A stretch of DNA of 64,000 nt from Orientallactaga sibirica (GCA_036365145.1 JAEOAD010000012.1:42934501-42998500); one strand, 5' to 3'. Positions 34,913 through 46,533 are shown, counted from the stretch's first letter. The notes: generated by a model not told the origin, from the sequence alone. Numbers and translations: made by a program.

Positions 34913-34950
<38 letters not shown>
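34911..34950. repeat. 40-base poly(T) run
   Basis: Uninterrupted T40, the reversed tail of the B1-like SINE that follows. It encodes Phe/Lys runs in overlapping open frames that are not genes. Confidence 0.95.
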
Positions 34951-34951
<1 letters not shown>

Positions 34952-35104
34952 GTTTTTCAAGGTAGAGGAGGTAGAGTCTCACTCTAGTCCAGGCTGACCT
35001 GGAATTCACCATGTAGTTTTGGGATGGCCTTGAACTCATGGCGATTCTCCTACCTCTGCCTCCCGAGTGCTGGGATTAAGGTGTGTGCTAGCATGCCCGG
35101 TGTG
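34913..35104 (-). mobile_element. B1-like SINE inserted in the B4-like element
   Basis: 'gtctcactctagtccaggct', 'gtgctgggattaaggtgtgt'. The target duplication 'ttcagctt' lies at 34905-34912 and 35105-35112, placing this insertion after the B4-like one. Confidence 0.92.
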
Positions 35105-35190
35105 TTCAGCTTTATGTGGATGGACTTCATGCCAGATGGCTTGCAAGTAAGCACTTTTAACCACTTAGCTGTCTCCCTGATCTGATTCGA
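35105..35190 (-). mobile_element. B4-like composite SINE, part 2 (head)
   Basis: 'tttatgtggatggacttcat', 'ttgcaagtaagcacttttaa' and 'ccacttagctgtctccct' read as the tRNA-like head on the minus strand. Confidence 0.55.
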
Positions 35191-35238
35191 TTCCCCAGGA
35201 CCCACATAAGCTAGATGCTCAAGGAGGCGCATGTCTTA
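35181..35238 (+). mobile_element. B2-like SINE fragment
   Basis: 'gattcgattccccaggaccc' followed by 'acataagctagatgctcaag' is the B-box and middle part only, in plus orientation. Confidence 0.7.
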
Positions 35239-35399
35239 TTTATCCTTTTAAATTTTATTTCCAAAGTACTTTTTTTTTTTTTCTCTTCCCCTCATAGCAT
35301 TTACCACCATTCATATTTTCCCAGGCTTTTATTTAACCTTATTGTTTTCATTCATTATTTCCACATTTAATTTAATAAAGAATTGAGAGTAGTCTGCTC

Positions 35400-36570
35400 A
35401 ATAAGAACCTCCCAAGTAAAACTGGAAGTCAAATACAAATCACTACACATATATATTGTAAGACAAAAACATGAGAAATACAACAAAGCCAGGTAGCATA
35501 ACTTGCTTTAAAGATCAAGACCAGATAAATATTGAATGTACAAAGTTGACTGGTATAAATGACCAGTGACCTCAAAGAGAATATAAGCAAAAAGATGAAT
35601 TCTATCCAGGATCTAGAGAGGGGAAAGCATTAAAGAGGAAAAAGTAGATAAAATGGAATAAAAATATCAATAACATAAAAAACTCAGTAACATAATAGAA
35701 AACTTTAGCCAGAGATTGAAATTTTTAAAATGGCAATAAGTTTGGAAATGAGAAAAAATATAGTGACTCAAATAAGAAAATAATGAAAAGAATCAACAAT
35801 TAACTTGACCCAGAAAGAAAGATATATCAAAGATGGAGGAGAAGCGCCAGGAAATAGTACATTCCAATATCAATAAAGAAAAGAAAATAAGGGGCTATAG
35901 AGGGGGCTTAGTAGTTAAGGCACTTTCCTGTGAAGCCCTAGAATCCACATAAGCCAGATGCACTAGGTATCACATGTGTTTGGAGTTTGTTTGCAGTTGC
36001 TACATGACCTGGCTCACCCATCCTTCCCCCCACTATTTCTCTCTCTCTCTCCATCTCTCTCTCTCTCTTTCTTTCTCTCTTGGACAAACAAATAAATAAA
36101 TTCATAAAATGTTTTTAAAAATAATTTTAAATGACAATAAGTACAGTCACAATTTCCCAGAACTCTAGATTATGATCAAGAGAACAAACATAAAAATTCA
36201 TGGCATATGTAAAGGGGCTGACATTAAAAGCAAAGGTGTAGAGAATCTATTGAATGAAATTATAGCAGAAAGATTCCCAAATCTAGAAAAAGAAATGAAT
36301 AGGTGGACATCCAAATACAATTCATATTTAGAATCTTAAATAGACCAAAGAAGAGACTTTCCATAACATTTTATATTTGAAATAACTAAAGAAAAAATAA
36401 TCGATGCAATAAGGGGAAAATGTCACTCACCTACAAAGGCAAACATACCTAACAACATCAGATCATTCATCAGCCAGGAAAATATTTAATGGTATACTTT
36501 CAAGTCCATAACAGCCAATCAAGATTGTCACAGCTAGAAAAGCTATCTGTTTTTGTTCTAAGAATATCAA
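35400..36570 (+). mobile_element. L1/HAL1-type ORF1 remnant
   Basis: A-rich sense strand. 'agaaaaagaaatgaataggt', 'ggacatccaaatacaattca', 'tttccataacattttatatt', 'cactcacctacaaaggcaaa' and 'catcagccaggaaaatattt' follow the order of the 3' half of L1M-type ORF1. The frame is broken throughout. Whether it belonged to a full L1 or an ORF1-only HAL1 cannot be decided. A SINE interrupts it at 35.9 kb. Confidence 0.6.
35890..36113 (+). mobile_element. B2-like SINE inside the ORF1 remnant
   Basis: 'ggggctatagagggggctta', 'ataagccagatgcactaggt', a (CT)n tract at about 36040-36075 and 'caaataaataaattcataaa'. The B-box segment is partly deleted. Confidence 0.88.
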
Positions 36571-37263
36571 GAATAATTAATATCACAAGTGGTATAAAGG
36601 TATAGTCTTTTATAAACATTACAGAATCTATTATGAGACTGTGAGGAACAAGTGTTAGAGAATAAATATCAAAGACTAATAGTATATAGTGCTCTGATGT
36701 GTTATATGAAATGATTTTTCATTTGCCTTTTTAAATTCATTATTTGTTCAATTTTAATATATGCATATATATTTCTAATAAACACGACATAAAGAATGGT
36801 TGATAAAATGGGAATGCTGTGCATCTGAATCTTGCTCACACCATTTTACAAAATACTTAGACATTCTAGGCTTGAGTATAAGATGTATCAGCTGAAAATC
36901 AAATGTAGAAGAAGCAGACAGAAACCTTGTCCTTGTAACTAGTATGACTTAGTGGGCCACAAAGAAACAATGTATCATGTGTTTTATAACTATAGAAAAA
37001 TTCTTTTCTCTCCTAACATCAATTTCTATTTAAATTTTTATAGTTGAGAGAGTATTATTCTTAGGGAAAATATTTGCTCTTATTCTAAATTGATAATGTT
37101 GATGAGACTGCTTAATGAATTTTACATTTGATCTAATGCTTTTAAGTATGGTTATGAAAATTGACTTACATATTAAAATTTTCTTTCCTCAATACTTTGT
37201 AATTGGTAAAGGCATTGTGATCATTTAGGCAATAATACCCCAAGAAGGCAAAGACATGCACAT
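36571..37263. other. Unassigned A+T-rich sequence
   Basis: Nothing recognised; it may hold more L1-derived sequence too decayed to see. Confidence 0.45.
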
Positions 37264-37522
37264 TGTAGTAGACAGCTTCATGTTTGCTAAGATGAACTTC
37301 CAGACCATGCCCAGTTATGGAAGGAAGGGCTTTATTGAAGCTTACAGATCTGGGGGAAGTTCCATAATAGTAGAAGCTGGGCCCCTCTTAAAGGACCAGG
37401 CAGAGAGAAAGAGAGAGAAGTAGCCACAGTCCAAGCCAAAAACCACACAGCACACTTTGCGAACTTCAGCTAGGCATATTTTGCATATCTTTCGATTGGA
37501 ATTTTAAACCCACCACCACACT
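37264..37522 (-). mobile_element. 3' LTR of the minus-strand MaLR, truncated
   Basis: 'tgtagtagacagcttcatgt' and 'ggctttattgaagcttacag' match the reversed end of the solo LTRs. Similarity stops after 'aaacccaccaccacac', so about 110 bases of LTR and the polypurine tract are missing. Confidence 0.82.
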
Positions 37523-38016
37523 TCTTGTTTCCAAATTAACACCAAGTGTGCAGAACACAGCCATATTCTTAATTCAGGGAGAAAATAAACTGTAATCTTG
37601 AAAAGCAGCTTCCTTCTCCACTCAACCAGTTGGGCCATCTTCCTTAAGATTGCTAATGTGTTTGACAGTTGCAGCTTCAGTAACCTAAAACCAGTCTCAG
37701 TGCCTGTAATTTTTACTTGCTTGAGGTTTTCCAACTTAAAATCTTAAGTCTCTCAGTCTTACGCCAATAGTGAAGTCCTCTCCAGTCTTTCCTTCCCTTT
37801 CGAAAGCTCATAAGCCAAGCCTCAAAGTTCAATACTCTCTGCACTCAACATTTTCAAACTCTCACAAGAATAGTCCATAATACTTGGCTTACTGCTCCAG
37901 AAGCCATATTCAGTTGCAAGCACCAAGTCCATGCCTGTTGCTCCAAAATAAAAATTCCAAAAGACTAAAATCTACGTAGTGAGGTTCATGTCACCTCACA
38001 TTCTGGTACCACTTTC

Positions 38017-38248
38017 TGTTGCTGACAGCTTCAAGTTCACTGAGATGAACTTCCAGACCAGGCAGTTACAGAAAGAAGGGATTTATTGAAGCTTACAGAT
38101 CCAGGGAAAGTTCCATAATGGTAGAAGAAGTTAGAAGTTGGCACCCTCTTATAGCACCAGGCAGAGAAAGAGAGAGAACCACATAGCACACTTCAGACAC
38201 TCCAGCTAGGCACATTTTGCATATCTTTAGATTGGAATTTTAAACCCA
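38017..38248 (-). mobile_element. 5' LTR of the minus-strand MaLR, truncated
   Basis: 'tgttgctgacagcttcaagt' through 'gattggaattttaaaccc', where a B2-like fragment takes over. The left end sits next to the primer-binding-site remnant (about 38003-38016). Confidence 0.82.
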
Positions 38249-38303
38249 AAGCCTGCAAAGCCAAAGGACCAAGGTTCAATTCCCCAGAACCCACGTTAGC
38301 CAA
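38249..38303 (+). mobile_element. B2-like SINE fragment
   Basis: 'gcctgcaaagccaaaggacc' and 'aaggttcaattccccagaac' are the A-to-B box interval of the SINE; both ends are missing. Confidence 0.75.
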
Positions 38304-39478
38304 ATAAACACTTTCAGAAAAGTAACAGAATACAAATTGTACATGTAGAAATTAGTAGCCTTTCTATATACCAACAACAATTTTTAAGAAAAGATACCAG
38401 GAAAGTAGTTTTTTCAAAGTAGTTAAAATGAATACCTAGGGCTAAATCTATCTAAGTAGGCAAAGACTTCTAAAATGAAACTTTTGAAACTGAAGTACAC
38501 ACTGGAATATGAAAATTTGTCTGATGCTCATGGATAGGCAGAGTTAATATTATGAAAAGAAAGTTACCAGAAACAATCTATAGTGTCAATAGAATTGTCA
38601 TCAAAATTCCTATGAAATTCTTTACAGAAACAGAACACAATTTTAAATTTAACCAAAGCACATAATATCTTGAAAAATACCATAGTAACAAAAATCTTGT
38701 GATAGTGGAAAAACGCAGACATGTAGACCAATGAACTAGAACACAGTAACAGAAATAAATCCATACAGTCATCTAATTTTCAACAAAGTTATCTAAAACA
38801 CAAACTGGGGGAAAAGATAGCTTCTGTAATAAATGATGTTCTGAAATCTGGAAATCCACATGTTGAAGAATGAAAATAGATCTATATTTCATCTCATACA
38901 AAATTCATTTACAGTGTATCAAAGATCCTAAATCAGAAAACTACTAAGGTAAACATAAAGAAAATATGTTAAGATAAAGGTATAGATAAAGGCCTATAGA
39001 AAAAAGACTCAGTAACACAGAATTTAATCTTAAGAATTGGTTAATATGACTATATGCAATTAAAGTTTCAACACAACAAAGGAAGCCATCAGCACAGTAA
39101 AGAGACCAGTCTGCAGAATGGTAAAAGTAATTCCCATCATGTGTTATCATCTATCAGACAAAGAATGAATGTCAACTAAAATGCTTTTATAGTAAAATCC
39201 TGAACTCATGCTGTCAGTAACTAGACTTCTGAACTGAATAAACATTTCTCAAAAGAAGAAATACAAATAGCTAATATGTATTTGGTAAAAGTATTCAATA
39301 CCCTTATCCATGGAATAAGTAAGAATTGAAATAGCTTTGTGACTGCTTCTAACCTCAGTCAAATTAGCTAACTTCAAGAAAGAAAGCCACAGAAGCCTAT
39401 GAAGATGTGGGGAAGAAGAACCCTTATGCATAGTTGGCAGGAATTTGATGCCTTGAAACCTTTATGGAAGCCAGTATA
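38304..39478 (+). mobile_element. L1 ORF2 3' part, old, first segment
   Basis: 'tttctatataccaacaacaa', 'ctggaatatgaaaatttgtc', 'aaagcacataatatcttgaa', 'catacagtcatctaattttc', 'ataaacatttctcaaaagaa' and 'tttatggaagccagtataaa' follow the ORF2 C-terminal order with many stops. The element breaks here and resumes near 40862. Confidence 0.8.
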
Positions 39479-40702
39479 AAAGGAATACAGAGGGAGGGAG
39501 GGGAACTTAATAGGCTGGTATTGTATATATGTAAGTAGAAGAAGAGATTAATGGGGGTGAAAAGGCCTAAGTGAGGTTAGGGAAAGAGATAGAGTAAAAG
39601 AAAGGTGGAGGGAGGGCTAATCAAAATGTAAGAGGATATAAATAAGTCATATGGAAACCTACTTTTCTGGATAATGGAACACTCAGAAGCCATAGAGTAT
39701 TATAAGAAAATTTTCAGTGCCAGGGATGGGATACCTTCTATTGAATTGTTGGCGGGGGTCAGATACCCCCAAAACATTATAGGCCATTGCTGAGGCCCTT
39801 GGTTTCCCATCAGAAATAGATGGTAAGATACTATTGCTGAAGACTCCACATACTTGGGCTGCAAGGTCACTGAGAAATGCTGCTGGAGCTGAGCTGAAGC
39901 CTTCTCCATGTGGACCAGCTGACAGAAAGCTGAACAAAGCTATGCTGCATGCAGTTCAAAGGGAGAGAGAAAACACCAGTGAAGATACTCAACAGTGAAC
40001 ACTGCAAGCTTTAAATTTGGCCAAATAAGCCAATGGGTGAAATAGTGGCATGTCTATTATGGGGGAAACCAACCACTCTCTAATTGGACTGGAGGCCCAC
40101 TCCATAGGAGGGAATATATCCTTGATACTAAAAACCTACAACAGGGATAGTCATGAGACCTAGGGGTATAATGTCTGCTAGTGTATGGCTAAATGTATAT
40201 ACTATGCTCACAAAACTGTACAGTAAGCACTTCTCTTAATGTCCACACCCATATGTTAATGATACTCTCACTTTTGGTTAGAGAAGCTTCTTTTTTCAGA
40301 TGGTGGCAACCTTGGGATGACTCAGAAGGCACCATGGTGCTGAGAAGAAGTGACAGAGGAGTGCTCAACACTGAAACATCTCTAACACACATCCAAGGCT
40401 CAGGGTCCATTGTGGAAGAGGCGGTGGAAAGAATGTAAGAGCCAAAGGAAGAGTAGGACTCCTTACAACGTGCTCCTCCAGACACAAAATGGCCTGGATA
40501 TCCATGACATCACAGTGTCTGACACTACCTACACAAGACCATCCTAATAGGAGGAAAAGATCATGACATCAAAATGAAAACAGAGACTGATTGAGAGGGG
40601 CAGGGGATATGATGGATAGTGGACTTTCAAAGGGAAGGGGGGGAGGGAAGTACCATGGGATATTGTCTAGAATTAAGGAAGTCGTCAACTAAAAAAAGTG
40701 AA
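39479..40702 (+). mobile_element. Younger rodent L1 3' end (3' UTR)
   Basis: Starts with G-rich 'gagggagggaggggaactta', typical of rodent L1 3' UTRs, and runs through 'cattgtggaagaggcggtgg' and 'aaagaatgtaagagccaaag' to a second G-rich stretch (about 40635-40650). No coding frame. It separates two halves of an older L1. Antisense open frames (84, 98 residues) are not genes. Confidence 0.7.
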
Positions 40703-40860
40703 GCCAGGCATGGTGGCACACGCCTTTAATCCCAGCACTCAGGATGCAGAGGTAGGAGGATCGCCATGAGTTTGAGGCCACCTGAGACTACATAGTTAAT
40801 TCCAGGTCAGTCTGGACCAGAGTGAGACCCTACTTCGAAAAATCCAACAACAACAACAAC
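40703..40860 (+). mobile_element. B1-like SINE
   Basis: 'gccaggcatggtggcacacg', 'gaggatcgccatgagtttga' and a (CAA)n tail. It retains CG dinucleotides, so it is fairly young. Confidence 0.94.
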
Positions 40861-40861
40861 G

Positions 40862-41065
40862 AAAGTAAAAGTAAAACTACCTATGATCTAGCTACACCAC
40901 TCCTGAGTATATACACAAAGCTCTCTAAATTAATTTACAGCAAAGATACTTGAATGGTCCTATTATTTCTGCAGTATTCACAATAGCTAAAGTAAGACTT
41001 GTGTGTCCATCAGCAGGTGAATGGTTTAAGTCATTGGAGACTAGTATCATGTTACTTAAACTACA
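40862..41065 (+). mobile_element. L1 ORF2 end, old, second segment
   Basis: 'ctacctatgatctagctaca', 'ccactcctgagtatatacac', 'ttctgcagtattcacaatag' and 'gtgtgtccatcagcaggtga' directly continue the L1 sequence that stops at 39478. Confidence 0.78.
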
Positions 41066-41149
41066 GTTATTAAACAAGTTACCATCATCAAGGATGGGCC
41101 AATGTTTTATGCCCTGAAGGTGAACCATAGAAGGTTCAAGCTAGTAAGA

Positions 41150-41882
41150 ATGCAAATTCTTTTGAAAGGTATTGACTTAAAGGAACACTAGTGAAAGAAT
41201 ACCCCTGTTCTTCAAAGCCAAGCTTCTTTCCCTTCTGGATTTACAAATTTGGCTATGCTGACCTTCTGGTCCTTGTTTTGAAAGCATGAGACATTCCAGG
41301 ATGTGGGTTTTAAAGTATACATGATTCCAGGAGCTGCATAAATGTGGCATGTGAAGAAGTAATAAAATCCCTTCATACAAAAGGCTGAGTGGTGATGCTG
41401 AGCTATGGTTTACAGTGTAGGCACAAGGATCTTTTCTATGTACCAGGGATGTGGAATTACTGCCATGGAGAGCTGCTGGCCTGGGATGGTGTTTTCCCAT
41501 GATGATCAGCACAGCTGGTGGGGCAGAATAGAATCCCAGAGACTTTCATCTCTGGTAATGGATATTGGACTTGGAAATACAAATGTTTGATATATACCTG
41601 CCAGTTATTGATGTTTACATTGGTATAGTCTCTCCTTGTTATGCATTTTTTTTTTTTTTTTTTGCAATGGAAATGTTTACTCTGTGCCATTATGTGCTAG
41701 AGGGATGTAACTTTTATTTTGATTTTACAGGGATCGCAGGTAAGGGACAATCTTGAATCACAGATGAGACTTTGGCCTTTTGAACAATATTAAATCTCAT
41801 ACAGACTATGGGTTCTTCTGAAGTTGGACTGAGTGCATTTTACTGTGAAATGATTATAAGTCTTTGGGGACTAAGGGCAGAA
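41150..41882 (+). mobile_element. MaLR internal region, 3' part
   Basis: 'tggtatagtctctccttgtt', 'gcaatggaaatgtttactct', 'ttgattttacagggatcgca' and 'gttggactgagtgcatttta' follow the usual 3' internal sequence of MaLR elements and lead straight into an LTR. The 5' LTR is not visible. Left boundary approximate; no intact gene. Confidence 0.65.
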
Positions 41883-42210
41883 TGTGGTGGTCAGAATGTA
41901 AGTGGATGCCTCCCATAGATTCCAGTGTTAAGATTAAGATTCCTACTTAAGGTGTCAGCAAACAAATACCTGCTGGAGGAGGTACTTCACTGGGGGCAAA
42001 TCTTCTGTCAGGACCTACCAGGTGTGTGGAGAGCCAGTGTGACCTCTGCCTGTTTGTGCTTGTGTACTGGCCTTTTCTCTCTCTGCTGTGGATGCTGAGG
42101 TATGCCAGGTTCTTCTGCCAGGATTAAGCTTCCCCAGGAATCTATAAACCCTTTCCTCCATAAACTCCCTGATTGGGTATTTCTCAAAGCAATAGAAAGG
42201 TAACTATGAA
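41883..42210 (+). mobile_element. MaLR 3' LTR
   Basis: Begins 'tgtggtggtcagaatgtaag' after a polypurine-like 'ggactaagggcagaa', and contains 'gaggaggtacttcactgggg' and 'ctataaaccctttcctccat'. It ends near 'gaaaggtaactatga'. Confidence 0.75.
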
Positions 42211-43175
42211 GTATAGATATGTATTTAATTCAAATAATCATATCAAATATATCAATTTTATCATTACCTTTTAAAATACATTCTTACAACAGCAAGAATA
42301 TTAATAATGCTAAGATTTAAAAATGTTATCTTGCTCTTTTTTTCATTGGTATATACTTTTTCAAAGCATATTACTTAGAATGTGGTATATTGACAATAAA
42401 CATATCTAATTAAGTAAATGATATTTTGAATGATTAACATGATAATATATTCAATAAAAGTATCTGAGGGTTAAAAAATTCAGTGAGTACAGTAGTATGT
42501 GTGTTTCTGTACTTTAAAATCCTAAATATTTTATTCGTGATATAAAATCATTTATAGAAATATTTAGTAAATAACAATAGTACTATTTTTAATAAGAATG
42601 CCCTCTTCCCAAAATTTACAATCCCTATGTCTTTCAGGGCAAGGGTTGTAACTTGCAATGATTAGTTTCCTCTTACTCTTCCCACTTAATAATTTAAAAT
42701 AGTGTTTAAAATCAAATGCTTGGATAGAACTATTTCTGAGTCACCTGTCATCAGTCACTGTGTGTCACACTTTCTAATATATCACCATGGTTTAAAATTG
42801 CTGACTTTTTTGTTTTTAATTTTAAATAGAAAAAAAAAAAGACCTGTAGCTCCCTGATACTTAATAGAAAAAAACATGAAATGAATAAATAGTATTTATT
42901 TTATAAAGTCTGTATGTTAAAGCTTGAGGGTATCCTCTTGGTTTCCTATATAATTTAGGAGCTAGAGACTTCCTAGTCAGCAAAACAGAACAGCAGTCTC
43001 TGGAGAATGCTGTTCCGTTTCATTCTTTTTCATTTGGTTATACATTTTTTCTGTCAGGATAAGCAAAGAGAAGTATTTGCATCATGCTAATATGTCTGTG
43101 TATCTGGATTACATTTGAACAAATTTAACTGCCATATTAATCAAAACAGAATATATAGTGAAGAAAAATAATTGG
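42211..43175. other. Unassigned A+T-rich sequence
   Basis: Nothing recognised. Confidence 0.5.
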
Positions 43176-43180
43176 GTTAC

Positions 43181-43534
43181 TGTGGTAGTTTGGATATATG
43201 GCCCCCAATATATTCAGTGTTTTATTAGTTTTTTGTTTGCATCTGCAGCCACCTGGCTGGAGGCAATGTCACTGGGCTGATCTTAAGGGGTGGTGGGCTT
43301 GAGATTCCATTGCAAAGATATGCAAATTGTGCCTAATAGGAGTTCCTTAAGTGTGCTGTGCAGTGTGACTGGTGGCTTTTTATCTCTCTTGCCTGGTCCT
43401 GTGAGACCAGGCCGCTTCTCCTGTCATTATGGAACTTCCCCTGGATCTGTAAGCTTCAATAAATAATATCCCTTCCTCCATAACTGTGCCTGGTCTGGAA
43501 GTTCATCTCAGCGAACCTGAAGCTGTCTGCTACA
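43181..43534 (+). mobile_element. Solo LTR (ERVL-MaLR type) with perfect 5-bp target duplication
   Basis: 'tgtggtagtttggatatatg' to 'aagctgtctgctaca', flanked by 'gttac' at 43176-43180 and 43535-43539. 'cttcaataaataatatccct' contains the AATAAA signal. It is less decayed than the sister copy at 30543. Confidence 0.94.
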
Positions 43535-43539
43535 GTTAC

Positions 43540-44680
43540 TAATGCTTTTCTTGAGCAACAACCTTTTTATCTCTGACATTACACTCTGAAGGTTCAGTTG
43601 GTTTATTATTAAAACTGAGTTTAATAAAGATGTGCTAATGATGAGCTCACTGATGCTGGATCAGAGTGAAAACAGGCATCTGTACCTAACTTTATGCTGA
43701 TGATACAGTGAGAAATATGTTTGTTTAAAAGCCCATCTGCTATTTCCAGACATTTATATGCAGTTCTGTAGTGGGTAGCTAAACTATCATGACTGTAACC
43801 TAAAAAAGGCATATGCTATTGACAACAATAAAGTCCCCTTCTGCCTCTAGATATTTCTTACAAAGCTGATTTTTGCTATGATATTTATGGGAAATGGCAT
43901 CGGTTGCCTTGAGTGACTTATCCTTTAATATGGGCATTCTTCATTAACTTATTAGGCTTTCATTAAGGTCAATACATTAAACTTGAAAGTATAAAAGAAT
44001 GGAAGTTGGCTTATTCTAAAGCCCTGGGGTATATATGAGAGAGAGAGGTCTTTCTTTCCTTTGACATTAACTTGCTTCTCTGCAAATTGAAAGAGCTTCT
44101 TTCTAAGATATTTGGTGAATCTAAGGTTTTATGATCTAGTTAAACATTTAGACTAGTACGGGAAGGATTCAATTCATCAACTTCAGATACCTAGTAGCCA
44201 TATGAGCATTACAGAGTGCCCCTTATTTTAGAGACTCCATTAAAGAGTACCAAATATGGAGAGTTACAAAAAACAGCCATTGTGAATCTGGTAGTCTTTG
44301 TAAATATATACTCAACGTCTGATCTCAAATGTAGTTTATCTGCAAAACTCATGTCTGTGGCAGATAGGGAATTGAATAGGGGCATTCTTCCTGCTTGGAG
44401 CTTCTCCTGCTAGTAATCAAAGATAGAATAGAAATCCTTCTCTTAACTTCAGGTGGTGTTTCAGGAGAAACCTCTGGATTCGGTGAGTGTCTCTATATTC
44501 CTTTGTATCTTCTTAGAAACAACTGGAAGATGGTGCTTTAGCCCAAGGTAGATCTACCTGGAAACTTTTGTTCTGAGCGACTTGGCACACATCTGACAAC
44601 TGATGCTCTAGCTGCCCTTGTTCTTGAAGCTGGTATTGCAATGAAAAACAAGCAAGTTACACTTCTATAGGAAGTTCTCT
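43540..44680. other. Unassigned sequence
   Basis: Nothing recognised. The 63- and 65-residue open frames here have no motif. Confidence 0.45.
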
Positions 44681-44968
44681 GCATTCTCTCTCTCTCTCTC
44701 TCCTTCTCTCTCTCTTGTGTGTGTAGGCCAGAAATTGATGTCAGATATCTTTTTTTGACTGCTCTCCACTTTATTGACTGAGCCAGTGTCTCTCACTTGA
44801 ACCTAATTCTCTAACCTGGCAAGTTGACCTAGCCAACTCACACTTAGGATCACCCATTTCTACCCATTTCTGTCTGCCCAGAATTTACCCTGCTGTTAGG
44901 GTTCCACTCAAGTCTTCACACTTCTGTGGCAATGGTTTTACCAACTGAGCCTTCTTTGTAGCCTGTGC
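44681..44968 (-). mobile_element. B4-like composite SINE
   Basis: (CT)n at 44681-44715 and 'tgtgtgtaggccagaaattg', 'ctgctctccactttattgac', 'tctctcacttgaacctaatt', then the head 'ttttaccaactgagccttct'. Confidence 0.6.
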
Positions 44969-45092
44969 ATTGGGAATTGTCTTTCATTTAAGTGAATTTT
45001 TGTAAAACACTAAAGTTTATATGTTTTTCACAGGAAGGTTTATATATTATCTCTATTTTCCATCTCAAAATAGAATTTTTTACATATATCAG

Positions 45093-45315
45093 TGTATTTT
45101 TAATGTTTCATTTATTTATTTATTTATTTATATTCATTGAGTGGGGAGCAGATAGAAAGAGAATGGGCACACCAGGGCCTGCAGCCACTTCAAACAAACT
45201 CCAGACCCATGCACCACCTTGTGCATCTGGCTTATGTGAGTACTAGGCAATCTAACCTGGGTCCTTAGGCTTCACAGGCAAGCACCTTAAACTCTAAGCC
45301 ATATACCCAGCTCCT
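45093..45315 (-). mobile_element. B2-like SINE
   Basis: (ATTT)n at 45111-45132, 'gcacaccagggcctgcagcc', 'ccaccttgtgcatctggctt', 'gtccttaggcttcacaggca' and the head 'ttaaactctaagccatatac'. Confidence 0.92.
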
Positions 45316-45582
45316 CAATGTATTGAACATACTCCTAAAAAATATATTTGGTATAAAGGATTATTGGTTCCTTGTGTGTATATCTGTTGAGGCCAGGAAT
45401 CTAAAAAAGGGACATGGGAGGAAGCGTGCAAAAATAGTTTTAAGTGGTTGGGAAAGCAGACCACATGTGGCATGAAAGTTGAAGGGGGACAGTTTAAGTC
45501 AGTATGGGGCAGTGAGAGAGTTGAGAAGAAGGGCTGGTAGTCATATTAACTAAAACTAGATAAATTTATGAGAAACAGAAAG
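45316..45582. other. Unassigned sequence
   Basis: Nothing recognised. Confidence 0.45.
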
Positions 45583-45908
45583 TGTGGTGGTTTGAATTAT
45601 GTGTCTTACATAAACTTTTGTGTATTGAATGCTTGATCACAGATGAGAATTGTTTGGTAATAGAGGTTCGTTGCTGGGGACATGCTTAGGGATGTTATAG
45701 ACATCTACTCCTTGCCAGAGTTTGGTTCACTTTCTTGATGCTCTTTCTACCTACAGTGGCAAAGGTGATGTTCAGCCTCTCCTCATGCAATGCTCCTCTG
45801 CCATCATGAAACTTCCCCTTGAGACTGACTATAAGCCTGAAATCTTTCTTCCCATAAACTGCTTTTGGTTGTATGCTTTGTTCTAACAACAAGAAGGTAA
45901 CTTCAACA
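45583..45908 (+). mobile_element. 5' LTR of the plus-strand MaLR
   Basis: 'tgtggtggtttgaattatgt' to 'aacaagaaggtaacttcaac' and a final 'a'. It contains 'aaacttccccttgagactga' and a degraded poly(A) region near 45845. Confidence 0.85.
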
Positions 45909-45914
45909 GAAATT

Positions 45915-45930
45915 TGGTACCAGAGTGGGG
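45915..45930 (+). promoter_or_regulatory. tRNA-Leu-type primer-binding site
   Basis: 'tggtaccagagtgggg' lies six bases after the 5' LTR end. ERVL-class elements prime reverse transcription from tRNA-Leu at this site. It lacks one G compared with the usual 'ccaggagtgggg'. Confidence 0.8.
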
Positions 45931-46532
45931 TTATTGGTACTAGAAACCTGACTGTGTTGCTTTTGATCTTCTGGAACTGATTTGCAAGAGGTATGTGGAA
46001 TGATTTGAAGCCTTGGCCTAAGAGATAGTTTACAGTGCTATAAGCAGAGTTTGGTGGAACATTTTGGTCAGAGTTTAAAGATATAAATACAGTAAGACTT
46101 ATGGACTGTGCAGGCTTGGTTTATGAGGGAAAGAAAGTTTTGTCCCAATCAGGCTACAAGTAGTTTGTGAGAATGAGTGTATACTCCATTCTTTCCTTAT
46201 TCTGAGAATTTGAGTAGGGTTCTAATGCATAGAAATGGACTGGAGTGAGCAGCAGGACAGAGGACAGAAAGGAAGTCTCAGGCTGAGGCAGTATCCTTTC
46301 AGCTACAATTATTTGAGAGATCACCATAACTGAGATTGTCCCAACTGTTCTGCATTGGACAGCAGAGAAAATGCTGACTCTTTAGAAATTAGGGGGCTTG
46401 AATGCTAAAGGACTGTCCTGCTCTTCAGAGTTAGCTTAATAACACATGGATTAACAAATCTGTAGCCTATCTGGTAGTACGAAGTACAACAAAAGTAGGA
46501 AAGAAAGGGTCATTGGACTTGTAAATGTTTTG

Positions 46533-46533
46533 C

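Larger units (their letters stand above)
37264..38248 (-). mobile_element. ERVL-MaLR element with two LTRs, decayed
   Basis: On the minus strand: 5' LTR (38248-38017), a primer-binding-site remnant reading 'tggtaccagaa', about 500 bases of internal sequence, and a 3' LTR (about 37522-37264). Both LTRs lack their first third. The LTRs match those at 30543 and 43181. The 76-residue reverse open frame (37504-37734) spans the internal region and LTR edge and has no intact protein. MaLR elements do not encode a working envelope. Confidence 0.82.

Noticed and set aside
34462..35039. Four open frames of 71-123 residues
   Set aside because: They cross B1-like and B4-like SINEs and a T40 run; the Phe and Lys runs show they are artefacts.
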